Below are positions 50,838-59,846 of a DNA stretch of 64,000 nucleotides, piece after piece. Numbering within the stretch: position 1 is the first letter of the stretch; each line of letters starts with the position of its first letter. A model generated the notes under the pieces. It was not told where the DNA came from. It saw only the letters and a program-made list of their open reading frames with translations, and did not search any database. The DNA is from Bosea sp. 685 (GTDB taxonomy: Bacteria > Pseudomonadota > Alphaproteobacteria > Rhizobiales > Beijerinckiaceae), in contig NZ_CP134779.1 of assembly GCF_031884435.1 (NCBI RefSeq), forward strand, positions 372,001-436,000. The letters run 5' to 3'. Position numbers and translations under genes: made by a program.

Positions 50838-51239
50838 TTATTCGAGGCTTGCCGCTCTCTTGCCCTCGATGCTGTCGATGATCTCGACCAATACATCGTC
50901 CTGGTCGGCGCGAAGCTTGATCCGCCGGACATGATCGGCGAGGCGCGCGGTTTGTTTCTCGCGCCCGGTTTCCGCGACGACGTGCTTTGCTTGCTCGGCG
51001 GCGGCGGCCTCCAGCTCCCAGAGCGACAGCGAAACCCGGTGCAGGCGCTTGGCCGTCATATCCGCGAACAGCCCGTCGACGAGGCCATCGCCGTTGAGCG
51101 AGGCGAGGAGCGCGCGCGATTCGTCCTTCGCCTCGGCGGCCTTCCGCTCGATCGCCTTCTGGCGCCATTCGGCGAGGCTGCGGATCCGCGACTGGATCGC
51201 CAGCATCCGTTCGATCGATTTCAGGCGCTTGCGCGGCAT
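50838..51239 (-). CDS. Coiled-coil protein, possibly FliJ-like
   Basis: A 133-residue basic helical protein located 6 bp after the fliR stop. It begins MPRKRLKSIERMLAIQSRIR and continues with long charged helices (SLAEWRQKAIERKAAEAKDE, EAAAAEQAKHVVAETGREKQ). FliJ is a basic coiled coil of about 140 residues that links FliI to FlhA, and its gene is otherwise missing from the window. Length, charge, helicity and place in the export block fit, but no direct sequence match can be claimed. Confidence 0.55.
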   Translation of the reverse strand: MPRKRLKSIERMLAIQSRIRSLAEWRQKAIERKAAEAKDESRALLASLNGDGLVDGLFADMTAKRLHRVSLSLWELEAAAAEQAKHVVAETGREKQTARLADHVRRIKLRADQDDVLVEIIDSIEGKRAASLE

Positions 51240-51245
51240 CCCGGT

Positions 51246-52001
51246 TCAGCCATGCGCGAGCCAGGACGAGAAGGCCGTGATGAACAGCCGCAGCGCCTCG
51301 GGCCCCGTAAAATAGAGCAGGAACAGGCCGCCCGCGATGACGAAGGGCAGCGAGATGAAATACACCGGGATCTGGGGGGTGAGCTTGTTCATCAATCCGA
51401 TGGCGAGGTTGACCACCACCCCATAGATCATGAACGGGCTGCCTATCCTCAAAGCCAGGAAGAAGCTGTCCGAGGCGCGGTCGGCGAGCTGGATCAGGCC
51501 CGCCTGCGCGTCGAATGCGGTGCCCGGTGCGATGCGCGCATAGGAACCGGCCAGCGCCCGGATGACCTCGGCGTGCTGGTTCGTCACGAACATCAGCGTC
51601 GCCGCGGTCATGGTGATCAGCGTGACGAAGGGCGCCGACGCCTCCGCCTCGTCGATCGGCAAGCCCGGCAATTGTCCAAGCCCCGAGGCGGTCGCCATGG
51701 CGGTCGCGATGGTCTGCAGCGCGAGGAAGAAGAAGCGCGCCATCAGCCCGATCAGCGCGCCGGTCATCGTCTCGGAGACGATGAGCCGCAGCAGCGTCGC
51801 CGGACCGGGATCGGCGCCGACAGTTGCGAAGGCCGGCAGGGCGAAGGGTGTCAAGGCCAGGGTGATGCCGCCGGCCATGAGCAGGCGCAGCCGCACCGGC
51901 ACGCGCGGGCTGGAGAAACCCGGCATCAGCATCAGGCATGCGCCGATGCGGCAGAAGATCAGGAAGGCATGCAGCAGGATTTCGGGCGTGACCGGCGTCA
52001 C
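51246..52001 (-). CDS. fliR: Flagellar export gate protein FliR
   Basis: A 251-residue inner-membrane protein. It starts at GTG 52001 in a GTGA overlap with the flhA stop ([20 protein letters not shown]). Six hydrophobic segments are seen, with typical text [80 protein letters not shown]. It forms the export pore with FliP and FliQ. Confidence 0.94.
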   Translation of the reverse strand: MTPVTPEILLHAFLIFCRIGACLMLMPGFSSPRVPVRLRLLMAGGITLALTPFALPAFATVGADPGPATLLRLIVSETMTGALIGLMARFFFLALQTIATAMATASGLGQLPGLPIDEAEASAPFVTLITMTAATLMFVTNQHAEVIRALAGSYARIAPGTAFDAQAGLIQLADRASDSFFLALRIGSPFMIYGVVVNLAIGLMNKLTPQIPVYFISLPFVIAGGLFLLYFTGPEALRLFITAFSSWLAHG

Positions 52002-54085
52002 GAGATCGTGCCCAGCTGGTTGACCTCGAGCCCGCGCGCGATCTCGACATGGGAGAGGACGGGCAGCGCCGGGAAGATGCGCTCGACGATCATGCGGACG
52101 TAAGGGCGCGCATCGGGGCTGGTGACCAGGACGAAGTTCTGCGCCTGGTCCATCCGGCTGCGGATCGCGGTCGTCGCCTCGGCGGCGAATTCCTCGATGA
52201 GGCGGGGATCGATGTCGAATTCGATGACGTCGCCCTTGGCGTCGCGCCGGAGGCTCTCATGGAAGGCGAGGTCCCAGCGATTGCCCAGGCGCAGCATGTT
52301 GAGCACGCCGTCCTCAGTAAGATCACCGCAGATCTGCTGGGCCATGCGCATGCGCACATGTTCCACGATCGGTTCGGCCCGGCGCACATGCGGCGCGATC
52401 TCGGCGATCACCTCGAGGATGAGATGCAGGTTGCGGATCGAAACGCGTTCGGACAGCAGCAGGCGCAGCACGGCTTGCAGGCTCGACAGCGACATATGCG
52501 CCGGGCAGATCTCGTCGAGCAGCCTCTTGTATTCCGGGCCGAGCCGGTCGAGCAGGCCGCGCATGTCCTTGTAGGACAGGAGCTGGCCGAGATTCTTGCG
52601 GATCGTCTCGCTGAGATGGGTGAGCAGCACCGAAAGGCGATCGACCGGGTGCATGCCCTCGCGCTTCACCTCATTGGCGTAGCTCTCTGAGACCCACATC
52701 GCCTTGACGCCGAAAGCCGGCTCACGAACCTCCTCGCCCGGCAGATCCGGCAGGCGACCATCGCCGACGACGACGAGCATGCTGCCGGGGCGCATTTCGC
52801 CGGAGGCGACGACCGTGCCGTGGATGCGGAACTCATAGGCCTTGGGCGGCAGGCGCAGGCTGTCGGAGAGTTTGATCTCCGGCACGACGAACCCGTATTG
52901 CGCCGCGAATTTCTTGCGCATCTTGGCGACGCGATGAGCGAGTTCGCTATGGGCGTTCAGCATCTCGGCCGACAACTGCTTGCCCAGGCTCAGTTCGATC
53001 TCGCAGATCGCCAGCGAGTCCTTGATCGTGTCCTTGCTGTCATGGACGGCCTGCTCGGCCTCCATGGCACGGATTTCCTCGGCGGCCGCCTCGCGCTCGG
53101 CCAGGCGCTTGGGGATGGTATAGCCGACGAAGGCCATCAGCCCGCCGAGCAGGGCGAAGGGCAGGAGCGGCAGTCCCGGCACCAGCGCCAGGATCAACAT
53201 CAGGAAGGCGGCGACGAAGAGCGCGCGCGGATAATGCCCGAGCTGGCCGAGGATCGCCTGCTCGGCTGTTCCGCGCATGCCGCCCTTGGAGACGAGCAGG
53301 CCGGCCGCGAGCGAAACGATCAGGGCCGGGATCTGCGTGACGAGGCCGTCGCCGACGGCCAGCTTGACGAAGACGTCGGAGGATTCCGACAGCGACATGC
53401 CGTGGCGCGTCACCCCGATGATGATGCCGCCGAGAATGTTGACGGCGGTGATGATCAGGCCCGCGATCGCATCGCCGCGGACGAATTTCGAGGCGCCGTC
53501 CATCGAGCCGAAGAAGGAGCTTTCCTCCTCCAGCTCGCGCCGGCGCTTCTGGGCCTCGGGCGCATCGATCAATCCGGCCGAGAGATCGGCGTCGATCGCC
53601 ATCTGCTTGCCGGGGATGGCGTCGAGCGTGAAGCGGGCTCCGACCTCGGCGATGCGGGTCGCACCCTTGGTGATCACGATGAAATTGACGGTGACCAGGA
53701 TGATGAAGACGATCAGCCCGATGACGAAATCGCCGGCGATGACGAAGCGCGAGAAGCCGTCGATGATGTAGCCTGCGGCGTTCGAGCCCTCATTGCCATG
53801 CGAGAGGATGACGCGCGTCGTGGCGATGTTGAGCGAGAGCCGCAGCATCGTCGCGACCAGCAGGATCGTCGGGAACGAGGAGAATTCGAGCGGCTTCTGG
53901 ATCCACAGCGAGACCATCAGGATCAGGACCGACAGCGAGATCGAAAACGCCAGCCCGAGGTCGATGGCGAAGGCCGGGATCGGCAGGAACAGGATCGACA
54001 GAATGCCGATGATGCCGACGGCGAAGCCGACATCGCGTCCGCTGTTCGGTACAGCCTTGCCCGATGAGACGTCCTGGATCGTCAT
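51998..54085 (-). CDS. flhA: Flagellar export gate protein FlhA
   Basis: A 695-residue protein. The N-terminal half has about eight membrane segments ([55 protein letters not shown]) with the FHIPEP-type loop region [20 protein letters not shown]. The large cytosolic C-terminal part reads [40 protein letters not shown], ending VNQLGTIS. It receives chaperone-substrate complexes and couples proton flow to export. Length is normal, and the start is ATG 54085. Confidence 0.97.
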   Translation of the reverse strand: MTIQDVSSGKAVPNSGRDVGFAVGIIGILSILFLPIPAFAIDLGLAFSISLSVLILMVSLWIQKPLEFSSFPTILLVATMLRLSLNIATTRVILSHGNEGSNAAGYIIDGFSRFVIAGDFVIGLIVFIILVTVNFIVITKGATRIAEVGARFTLDAIPGKQMAIDADLSAGLIDAPEAQKRRRELEEESSFFGSMDGASKFVRGDAIAGLIITAVNILGGIIIGVTRHGMSLSESSDVFVKLAVGDGLVTQIPALIVSLAAGLLVSKGGMRGTAEQAILGQLGHYPRALFVAAFLMLILALVPGLPLLPFALLGGLMAFVGYTIPKRLAEREAAAEEIRAMEAEQAVHDSKDTIKDSLAICEIELSLGKQLSAEMLNAHSELAHRVAKMRKKFAAQYGFVVPEIKLSDSLRLPPKAYEFRIHGTVVASGEMRPGSMLVVVGDGRLPDLPGEEVREPAFGVKAMWVSESYANEVKREGMHPVDRLSVLLTHLSETIRKNLGQLLSYKDMRGLLDRLGPEYKRLLDEICPAHMSLSSLQAVLRLLLSERVSIRNLHLILEVIAEIAPHVRRAEPIVEHVRMRMAQQICGDLTEDGVLNMLRLGNRWDLAFHESLRRDAKGDVIEFDIDPRLIEEFAAEATTAIRSRMDQAQNFVLVTSPDARPYVRMIVERIFPALPVLSHVEIARGLEVNQLGTIS

Positions 54086-54127
54086 GCTGCGTTTTGTCCT
54101 GCCGCCGGAAGGGGTTGCGAGCTCGGG

Positions 54128-54394
54128 CTAAAAACCGCGCTCGATGCGCCCGTAGACGCGTTCGGTGAAGGCGAAGATCTGCGCGCCGGTGAAGGATCCG
54201 GTGGTCGCCATCACCACGAGGATGACGACGATCTTGGGCACGAAGGTCAAAGTGGCCTCCTGTACCTGCGTCAGGGCCTGCATCAGCGCGATCGTGACCC
54301 CGATCGCCATCGCGGCGCCGACCGCCGGCCCGGCGCCGAGGATGATCGCCCAGACGGCGTCGCGCATCATGTCGAGAGCATCGGCCTCGTTCAT
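54128..54394 (-). CDS. fliQ: Flagellar export gate protein FliQ
   Basis: An 88-residue inner-membrane protein with two helices (MRDAVWAIILGAGPAVGAAM; VPKIVVILVVMATTGSFTGA) and the conserved loop ALMQALTQVQEATLTF. It is part of the FliPQR pore. It is 42 bp upstream of flhA and 10 bp after flgD in the same operon. Confidence 0.94.
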   Translation of the reverse strand: MNEADALDMMRDAVWAIILGAGPAVGAAMAIGVTIALMQALTQVQEATLTFVPKIVVILVVMATTGSFTGAQIFAFTERVYGRIERGF

Positions 54395-54404
54395 GGCGCG
54401 CTCC

Positions 54405-54683
54405 TCAGGTGGCGGTCGTCGTTGTCTTCAGGCTGTCGAGGCTCGCGATGATCTGGTCGAGCTTCGAATTGGTCGAGACCGACTGCTCGACCTGCGACAA
54501 CGCGGCGAATTGCTGGACATATTGGGCCGGGTCCGTCGGGTTGGTCGGGTCCTGGTTCTTCGCTTGTGCGATCAGCAGCTGCAGGAAGGTGTTGTAGTCG
54601 GCCATGCCGCTTGAGGTGGTTGATTTGGTCGTGCTGGTGCTCGTGGTCGAGCTCTGCGCGCTGGTTGTGCTGGCCACGTCCAT
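54405..54683 (-). CDS. flgD: Hook assembly protein FlgD (short form)
   Basis: A 92-residue protein. A Ser/Thr-rich N-terminus is followed by the FlgD core MADYNTFLQLLIAQAKNQDP, TNPTDPAQYVQQFAALSQVE, QSVSTNSKLDQIIASL. This is the export and cap motif (FLQLL..QLKNQDPTNPxD) of FlgD. The C-terminal tudor/FlgD-Ig domains of enteric FlgD (about 230 residues) are absent, and the frame ends cleanly without visible frameshift text. Rhizobial FlgD is generally shorter than the enteric form, but this is very short. Confidence 0.9.
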   Translation of the reverse strand: MDVASTTSAQSSTTSTSTTKSTTSSGMADYNTFLQLLIAQAKNQDPTNPTDPAQYVQQFAALSQVEQSVSTNSKLDQIIASLDSLKTTTTAT

Positions 54684-54692
54684 GATCGCCTC

Positions 54693-55157
54693 CTAAGCAA
54701 CCTGTGAAGTGAGGGTTTGGGCTGCGATCGCCTTGATCGGGACCGCATCATCGAGCTTAGGCGCCGGAGCCTGCCCGGAGCTTGCGAGGATGGCGGCCTC
54801 AGCGGGGTAGAGGCCGCGCAAATGCTTGAGCGCCTCGAAGAAGCGGTCTTCCGCCACGAGGAGGTCGATGTGCTGGAGGCCGGCGAGCACGGCCGCATCC
54901 TCGAACATCCGCGCCGTCGTCATCAGCATGCGCTCGAACATCAGCTTGATGACGCCGCTGTTCCTGGGCTCGATCAGCATGGCCTGGATGGTGAAATAGA
55001 GCTGCCGAAGCGGTGTCGTGGTTTCATCGGCCTGGATGACATGGCTCTCGAGCAGGAAGGTCGCATCGTTGAGCAGTTCGAGGCTCACCTTGCGATCGAA
55101 TTTGAGGATCGCTCCGTTGATGTAGATCTTCTCGTTGGCGCGCAGGGACAGGTTCAT
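54693..55157 (-). CDS. flbT: Flagellin synthesis repressor FlbT
   Basis: A 154-residue cytosolic regulator from ATG 55157 (MNLSLRANEKIYINGAILKF). FlbT text includes DRKVSLELLNDATFLLESHV, QADETTTPLRQLYFTIQAML and LLVAEDRFFEALKHLRGLYP. In Caulobacter it binds the leader of flagellin mRNA and limits its life; in some rhizobia it acts positively. It follows flaF by 20 bp. The frame extends upstream to 55487, but the family begins at MNLSLR. Confidence 0.94.
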   Translation of the reverse strand: MNLSLRANEKIYINGAILKFDRKVSLELLNDATFLLESHVIQADETTTPLRQLYFTIQAMLIEPRNSGVIKLMFERMLMTTARMFEDAAVLAGLQHIDLLVAEDRFFEALKHLRGLYPAEAAILASSGQAPAPKLDDAVPIKAIAAQTLTSQVA

Positions 55158-55177
55158 TGTCTTCCTCACCTCCTGTC

Positions 55178-55525
55178 TCACGCCAGGCCGTCCCTGATCA
55201 TCCGGTTGACGTCGATGATGGAGTCGAAGTCCTCGGACTGGCCGAGGCGCAGCAATTCGCCCTGCTTGAGCGCGAACAGGCCAATCGAGATGAGCGAGGC
55301 GCGCAGCGCCTCGGGGAGCGCGTTGTCGGAGTTCGCCAGATCCTCGATCAGCAGCGTCCAGAGACGTCCGACGAAGGCGATCGCCTCGATCGTCTCGCGC
55401 GAAGCCGATCCGGTCGGCCGGGCGGTTTCGAGCAGCTTGACCGCCTGGTCCAGCGCTCGCCATTCGGTTGCTCGCGCGACGGCGCAATCGTCCTCGGCCG
55501 CGGCGATGTACGAGCTGTGATACAT
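55178..55525 (-). CDS. flaF: Flagellar biosynthesis regulator FlaF
   Basis: A 115-residue protein that begins MYHSSYIAAAEDDCAVARAT and continues with ALDQAVKLLETARP, AFVGRLWTLLIEDLANSDNA and LISIGLFALKQGELL. FlaF works with FlbT in flagellin production and secretion in alphaproteobacteria. The order flgL-flaF-flbT-flgD is conserved. Confidence 0.93.
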   Translation of the reverse strand: MYHSSYIAAAEDDCAVARATEWRALDQAVKLLETARPTGSASRETIEAIAFVGRLWTLLIEDLANSDNALPEALRASLISIGLFALKQGELLRLGQSEDFDSIIDVNRMIRDGLA

Positions 55526-55568
55526 GGATGTCCTCCAGCTTGATTGGGTGTTGAGCGGAGCGGGGCGC

Positions 55569-56621
55569 TCAGCGCATGTAGTTGAGGATGCTGAGGCTCT
55601 GGAGCTTCACGGTCAGCGCGTAGGCCGTTTCCACCTGGGTGGTGAGCTGGTCGACGCGGACCTTCGCCTCATAGGGGTCGACGCCCTCGTTGGAGATGAT
55701 CTGCTGGGCCAGGATGTCGCGCTGGGTCGTGAGCCTTTCGCTCGCGGTGGTGACCCTGGCCTGTGCCGAACCCAATTGCGCCTGATTGGCGATGAGACCC
55801 TGGATGGCGCCGTTGACGACCTTGATCGCCTCATCGACCAGCGCCTGGTAGGCGTTCTGGTTCAAGTTCTTGGTGCCGGTATCGGCGACCATGGTGTAGA
55901 CCTTCGCCAGATCGCGCATCTGCTGCGAATTGGCGTTGGCCGAGACCTCGACGACTTCGTTGGGAGAAATCCGGCTCTGGATGTTCTTGTCGAGCGCGGT
56001 CGACCAGTTCGCTCCCCAGGCGGGATCGGCGAATTCATTGGAGAAGCTGGTCTGCAGGAAGGTCGTCATGTCGGCGGCCGTGATGTTGGCGGCGGCCGGA
56101 TCATCCTGGGCGAAGCCGAAATAGCTGGTGAAGGCCGCATCGGCGGCCGCCTTGTTGGGGGCTGTGGCGCTCGAGAAATAATCCGTCAGCGGCTGCTGCT
56201 GCGTATTGATGCCGGCGAAGATGTATTGCCCGCCCATCGAGCTGTTGGCCGCGCCGATGGTGGCCTGGAGATTGTTCGTGGCCTCGGAGACGAGGACGTC
56301 GACGCCGCTTTCGCCGTTGCGGACGCTGAGCAGGGTCTTGAGGAAATTCTGGGCCGTGTCGAGCATGCCGCCAAGCGCCTGCTGGGTGACCTGGAGCCGT
56401 TGCGAGACGAGTCCGTTGGTGTCGATGATGCCGGAGGTACGGTCGTGCTGGTTGCGCAGATTGACCGTCATGCCGGTGCGGGCGCCGAGGCTGAGGCCGA
56501 TATCGGCATAGCGGCCCGTCGTCATCTCCTTGTTGGCGCCGACCAGTTTCTCCTGCGCCTTCAGGATCGTGCTGCGCAGCATGGTCGACAGGGAGGTCGA
56601 GGAAACAGAACTTGTCTTCAT
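55569..56621 (-). CDS. flgL: Hook-filament junction protein FlgL
   Basis: A 350-residue exported junction protein, flagellin-like at both ends. The N-terminus reads SLSTMLRSTILKAQEKLVGA and NKEMTTGRYADIGLSLGART; the C-terminus has NQAQLGSAQARVTTASERLT and LTTQVETAYALTVKLQSLSI, ending LNYMR. It starts 4 bp after the flgK stop. It joins the hook to the filament with FlgK. Confidence 0.94.
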   Translation of the reverse strand: MKTSSVSSTSLSTMLRSTILKAQEKLVGANKEMTTGRYADIGLSLGARTGMTVNLRNQHDRTSGIIDTNGLVSQRLQVTQQALGGMLDTAQNFLKTLLSVRNGESGVDVLVSEATNNLQATIGAANSSMGGQYIFAGINTQQQPLTDYFSSATAPNKAAADAAFTSYFGFAQDDPAAANITAADMTTFLQTSFSNEFADPAWGANWSTALDKNIQSRISPNEVVEVSANANSQQMRDLAKVYTMVADTGTKNLNQNAYQALVDEAIKVVNGAIQGLIANQAQLGSAQARVTTASERLTTQRDILAQQIISNEGVDPYEAKVRVDQLTTQVETAYALTVKLQSLSILNYMR

Positions 56622-56625
56622 GACG

Positions 56626-58104
56626 TCACCTCACAGCCTCGAGCAGCGAATTCAGCATCTTGTCGATCGTCGTGATCAGGGTCGAAGAAGCGCTGTAGGA
56701 GCGCTCCAGCTCCATCATCAGCGTCATCTCCTCGTCGATGTTGACGCCGGTGGCGTTCGACAGGGACTCTGAGGTGCGGTCCAGCAAGGCTTTCTGGTAG
56801 CCCAGCGTCGTGGTGCTGGACTGGCGCTGCGCCTCCAGCCAGCCGACCGAGGAACTGGCGAAGCCGGCCAGGCTGGTGCTGGGGTCGGCCTTGGCCGCCG
56901 GATCGAAGGAGCGATCGGCCGCCAGGGCGGTCAGCAGGCCCTGGATCCGGTCCGAATAGCTGGCCGCGCCGCTGGAATTGTAGACGTAGTTGGGGTTCGA
57001 TGGGTCGGAGATGCCGCCGTCCCGGAGACGGTCGAGATCGCCGCCCTGGGTGGGATCAGCATTCGGGTTGATGCGGATCGAAGCCGCCAGGCCCGGCGAG
57101 ACGGTGCCCGTCGCCGGAACCGCCGGGCCGCCGGGCCAGGTGAAGAGGCCGGCCTGGTCCGGCAGCGTCGCTGGCGTGCCCTGGTCGCTTTCCGCGAAGG
57201 CCTCGACCAGGCCGCGGGCGATCTCGTCGAGCTGGTTCTGATAGGTCACAGCGACATCGTCGCGGATGACCGAGGAGCCGTAGATCTGACCGGATTTCAG
57301 CGGCATCACGGAGTTGGTGCCGGTTACGGCGACGCCGTCGATGAAGACCGCGTTGCCCGCAGTGCCGGCACTGAGGGCATAGCTCGGCGCCATCGTCACG
57401 CTGCGCGGCGTCGTCTCGAACAAGGTGACGCCGCTATCGGTGTAGATCACCATGTCGTTGCCCGAGCGGGTCGAGACGCTGATGCCGATCTCCTCCGAGA
57501 GCTGGGACAGGATGCGGTCGCGCGAATCGAGCTGGTCGGTGATGTCGGAGCCGGCCTGAGTGCCCTTGACGATCGCCCGGTTCACTTGCTCGAACTCGGA
57601 GAGGAGGCCGTTGACGCGGTCGACGCCGGCGGCCATGTCGGCATCCGCCTGCTCGCGGACGCCGCTGACCGTGTCGCTGGCCTGGTTGAGCGCCCGGGCC
57701 AGCGCGTCGGCGCCGCTCAGGACATTCTGAGCCAGCAAAGGATCGTCGGGCGTGATGCTATATTGCTGCAGCGCGTTGTTGAGGCTGCCGAGCTTGGCGG
57801 CGACGGACTGGTCGAGCTCGGGATCGTTCACCGTGGCTTCGAGCTGGTCGAGCCCGTTGACGATCGCCTGTTGGGCGGAGGTCGTGGAGGTCGCGCTGAG
57901 CTTGTTGGTGAACAGCACGGTGTTCATCGTGCGGCCGATCGAGGCGACCTTCACCGCGCCACCATAGGTCGTGACCACGAGGCCGCTCTTGCGGTTGTAA
58001 TAGTCGCTGTCGGCGCCCGCGACATTGCGCGAGATGACGGCGGTCTGCAGTCCGGTCACGGAGAGCGACGACTGGGCCACGTTCAGGGCGGATGACAGGC
58101 TCAT
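56626..58104 (-). CDS. flgK: Hook-filament junction protein FlgK
   Basis: A 492-residue exported protein. The N-terminal rod/hook helix reads SLSVTGLQTAVISRNVAGAD; the middle has SAKLGSLNNALQQYSITPDD-type text and LVEAFAESDQGTPATLPDQA. The C-terminus reads SESLSNATGVNIDEEMTLMM, ELERSYSASSTLITTIDKML. It is the first hook-associated protein. The upstream gene is flgE, 61 bp away. Confidence 0.94.
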   Translation of the reverse strand: MSLSSALNVAQSSLSVTGLQTAVISRNVAGADSDYYNRKSGLVVTTYGGAVKVASIGRTMNTVLFTNKLSATSTTSAQQAIVNGLDQLEATVNDPELDQSVAAKLGSLNNALQQYSITPDDPLLAQNVLSGADALARALNQASDTVSGVREQADADMAAGVDRVNGLLSEFEQVNRAIVKGTQAGSDITDQLDSRDRILSQLSEEIGISVSTRSGNDMVIYTDSGVTLFETTPRSVTMAPSYALSAGTAGNAVFIDGVAVTGTNSVMPLKSGQIYGSSVIRDDVAVTYQNQLDEIARGLVEAFAESDQGTPATLPDQAGLFTWPGGPAVPATGTVSPGLAASIRINPNADPTQGGDLDRLRDGGISDPSNPNYVYNSSGAASYSDRIQGLLTALAADRSFDPAAKADPSTSLAGFASSSVGWLEAQRQSSTTTLGYQKALLDRTSESLSNATGVNIDEEMTLMMELERSYSASSTLITTIDKMLNSLLEAVR

Positions 58105-58165
58105 TGGATTGCTTTCCGTTATTCTTCGTCTCGTATTCTTGTCGTCTGGTATTCTTGGCCGCAGC

Positions 58166-59434
58166 TCAGCGCTTCAGGTTGACCAGGACGTCGAGCAGTT
58201 CGGAGCCGGTCTGGAAGACCTTGGAATTGGCGGTGTAGCTGCGCTGCGACTCGATCATCGCCGTCAGCTCGGTCGCCAGGTCGACATTCGACTGTTCGAG
58301 CGCCTTGGAATTGATGGAGCCGAGGCCGCCGCTTCCCGGGAAACCGACGATGACGTCGCCCGACAGCTGGCTGACCGCATAGACATTGCCCGATAGCGGC
58401 GTGAGTTGGTCGACGCTGGGCACCGTGGCCAGCGGGATCTTGTAGGTGGCGATGCGGTTGCCGTTCTCGAACACGGCGTAGACCGTTCCGTCCGCGGCGA
58501 TGTCGACGCTATCCACGGCGCTGGGCGCGTTTCCGTCGACGGCGAGCTCCATGTTCGTATCGGTCGCGACCTGGGAGGTCGCGCCGAAATCGAGCGTCAT
58601 CGTGCTGCCGCCTGGAATCGCGACCCCGACCGTGGCCGGCGAGGTCGTCAACTGGCCCGCGCCGTCGAAGGTCAGCGTTGCCGTTGCCAGGGGAGCCGAC
58701 CCGGCCGCGCCGTAAGGGAAACCCCCGGTGGTGGCGTTGGCGTCGGCCTTCGCGAAGACCGCGGCCTGCCATGTATCGGGCCCCGTGCCGGTCTTCGTCA
58801 TGTAGACGTCGAGATAGACCTTGTTGCCCAAGGTGTCGTAAGTCACGATCGACGCCTTGCTGGAATAAGTGCTCCCCGCCACGTTGTCGGACGGCAGGCT
58901 GCCCGCCGCGACGACCGTCGCGTTGGAGTTAAGATTGCCCTTGAGCGTTCCGCTCGTGGTGGCGTTCGCCTCATAGGCGATGTTGGCCAAATTGACGCGC
59001 TGCAGCCCGTCCAGGCTGTTGGCCACCACGGAGACGTTGCCGTTGGTGATCGGGTAGCCCATCAAGTAAAAACCGGCCGAATTGACCAGGTCATGGTCGC
59101 CATTCTCGACGAAGGCGCCGGCGCGGGTCAGATAAGGCGTGCCGCCGGCATCGGAGACGACGAAGAAACCTTCCCCGTTGATGGCGAGATCGGTGGTGGA
59201 GGTCGTCCCCATGATCACGCCCTGGTTGGAAATGGCGTAGCGGGAGGTCGTTGAAACGCCGCCGGAATTGTATTCGCCGGCGCCTCCCTGAGAAATGAAC
59301 GAGGAGAATTCCGTCGAGGCGCGCTTGTAACCGGTGGTGTTGACGTTGGCGATATTGTCGCCGACCGCGCTCATCTTGCTTGCCTGCGCCGCCATGCCGG
59401 ACACGCCGGTTCGCATGATGCCGAAAATGCTCAT
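58166..59434 (-). CDS. flgE: Flagellar hook protein FlgE
   Basis: A 422-residue hook subunit. It starts at ATG 59434 (MSIFGIMRTGVSGMAAQASK), with GGAG 8 bp upstream; a GTG at 59440 adds two residues. The N-terminal rod helix is MSAVGDNIANVNTTGYKRAS. The central hook domains carry ADLAINGEGFFVVSDAGGTP-like text and the domain LKGNLNSNATVV. The C-terminus reads QSNVDLATELTAMIESQRSY, TANSKVFQTGSELLDVLVNL. It is first in block C and divergent from ftcR. Confidence 0.95.
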   Translation of the reverse strand: MSIFGIMRTGVSGMAAQASKMSAVGDNIANVNTTGYKRASTEFSSFISQGGAGEYNSGGVSTTSRYAISNQGVIMGTTSTTDLAINGEGFFVVSDAGGTPYLTRAGAFVENGDHDLVNSAGFYLMGYPITNGNVSVVANSLDGLQRVNLANIAYEANATTSGTLKGNLNSNATVVAAGSLPSDNVAGSTYSSKASIVTYDTLGNKVYLDVYMTKTGTGPDTWQAAVFAKADANATTGGFPYGAAGSAPLATATLTFDGAGQLTTSPATVGVAIPGGSTMTLDFGATSQVATDTNMELAVDGNAPSAVDSVDIAADGTVYAVFENGNRIATYKIPLATVPSVDQLTPLSGNVYAVSQLSGDVIVGFPGSGGLGSINSKALEQSNVDLATELTAMIESQRSYTANSKVFQTGSELLDVLVNLKR

Positions 59435-59846
59435 TGCCACTCTCCAAGCTCAAATCTCGAATGGCATTACGCAATGAGTTGCTTGTGTGGAGCTTTCGTC
59501 TTGTTTCTTGTAAATCTTTAATAAATTTCTCATCGCGCAGACGAGAATTATACTGAGTTCCTCTCTTTATATAATAGATCCGCTTTTGCGCGGCCCTGGT
59601 GCCTTCCGGCGGAGGCTCTCCCACAGTCGGGTCGCTTGGTCGCGGCGACGCGAGAATCGCGCATGCTTAATTATTCGTTTATCGAACTAAATAAATACGT
59701 ATCTGGATATTCATTTGGGGTTTTCGCAGCGTTGTTGTTGTTTTGCGTCGCAGCAATATTATATTGACGAGCAACATTCCGACACACAATCTGATATTGT
59801 TCCTGCTTCCTGTGAGGCGGGCTGAACCTGACGCTGGGGGGTGTCG
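59435..59846. other. AT-rich divergent control region between flgE and ftcR
   Basis: About 410 bp with no gene and clearly lower GC than its surroundings. Runs such as TAAATCTTTAATAAATTTCT (59511-59530) and AATTATTCGTTTATCG (about 59669-59685) are A/T-dense. Two small symmetric sites lie before ftcR: CAATAT-T-ATATTG at 59754-59766 and ACAAT-N5-ATTGT at 59786-59800. It should carry the promoters of the hook operon and of the regulator. A few short frames here look accidental. Confidence 0.7.

Noticed and set aside
52820..54067. A long plus-strand frame opposite flhA.
   Set aside because: FlhA is unmistakable on the minus strand; the plus frame is Asp/Glu/Arg-rich low-complexity shadow text.
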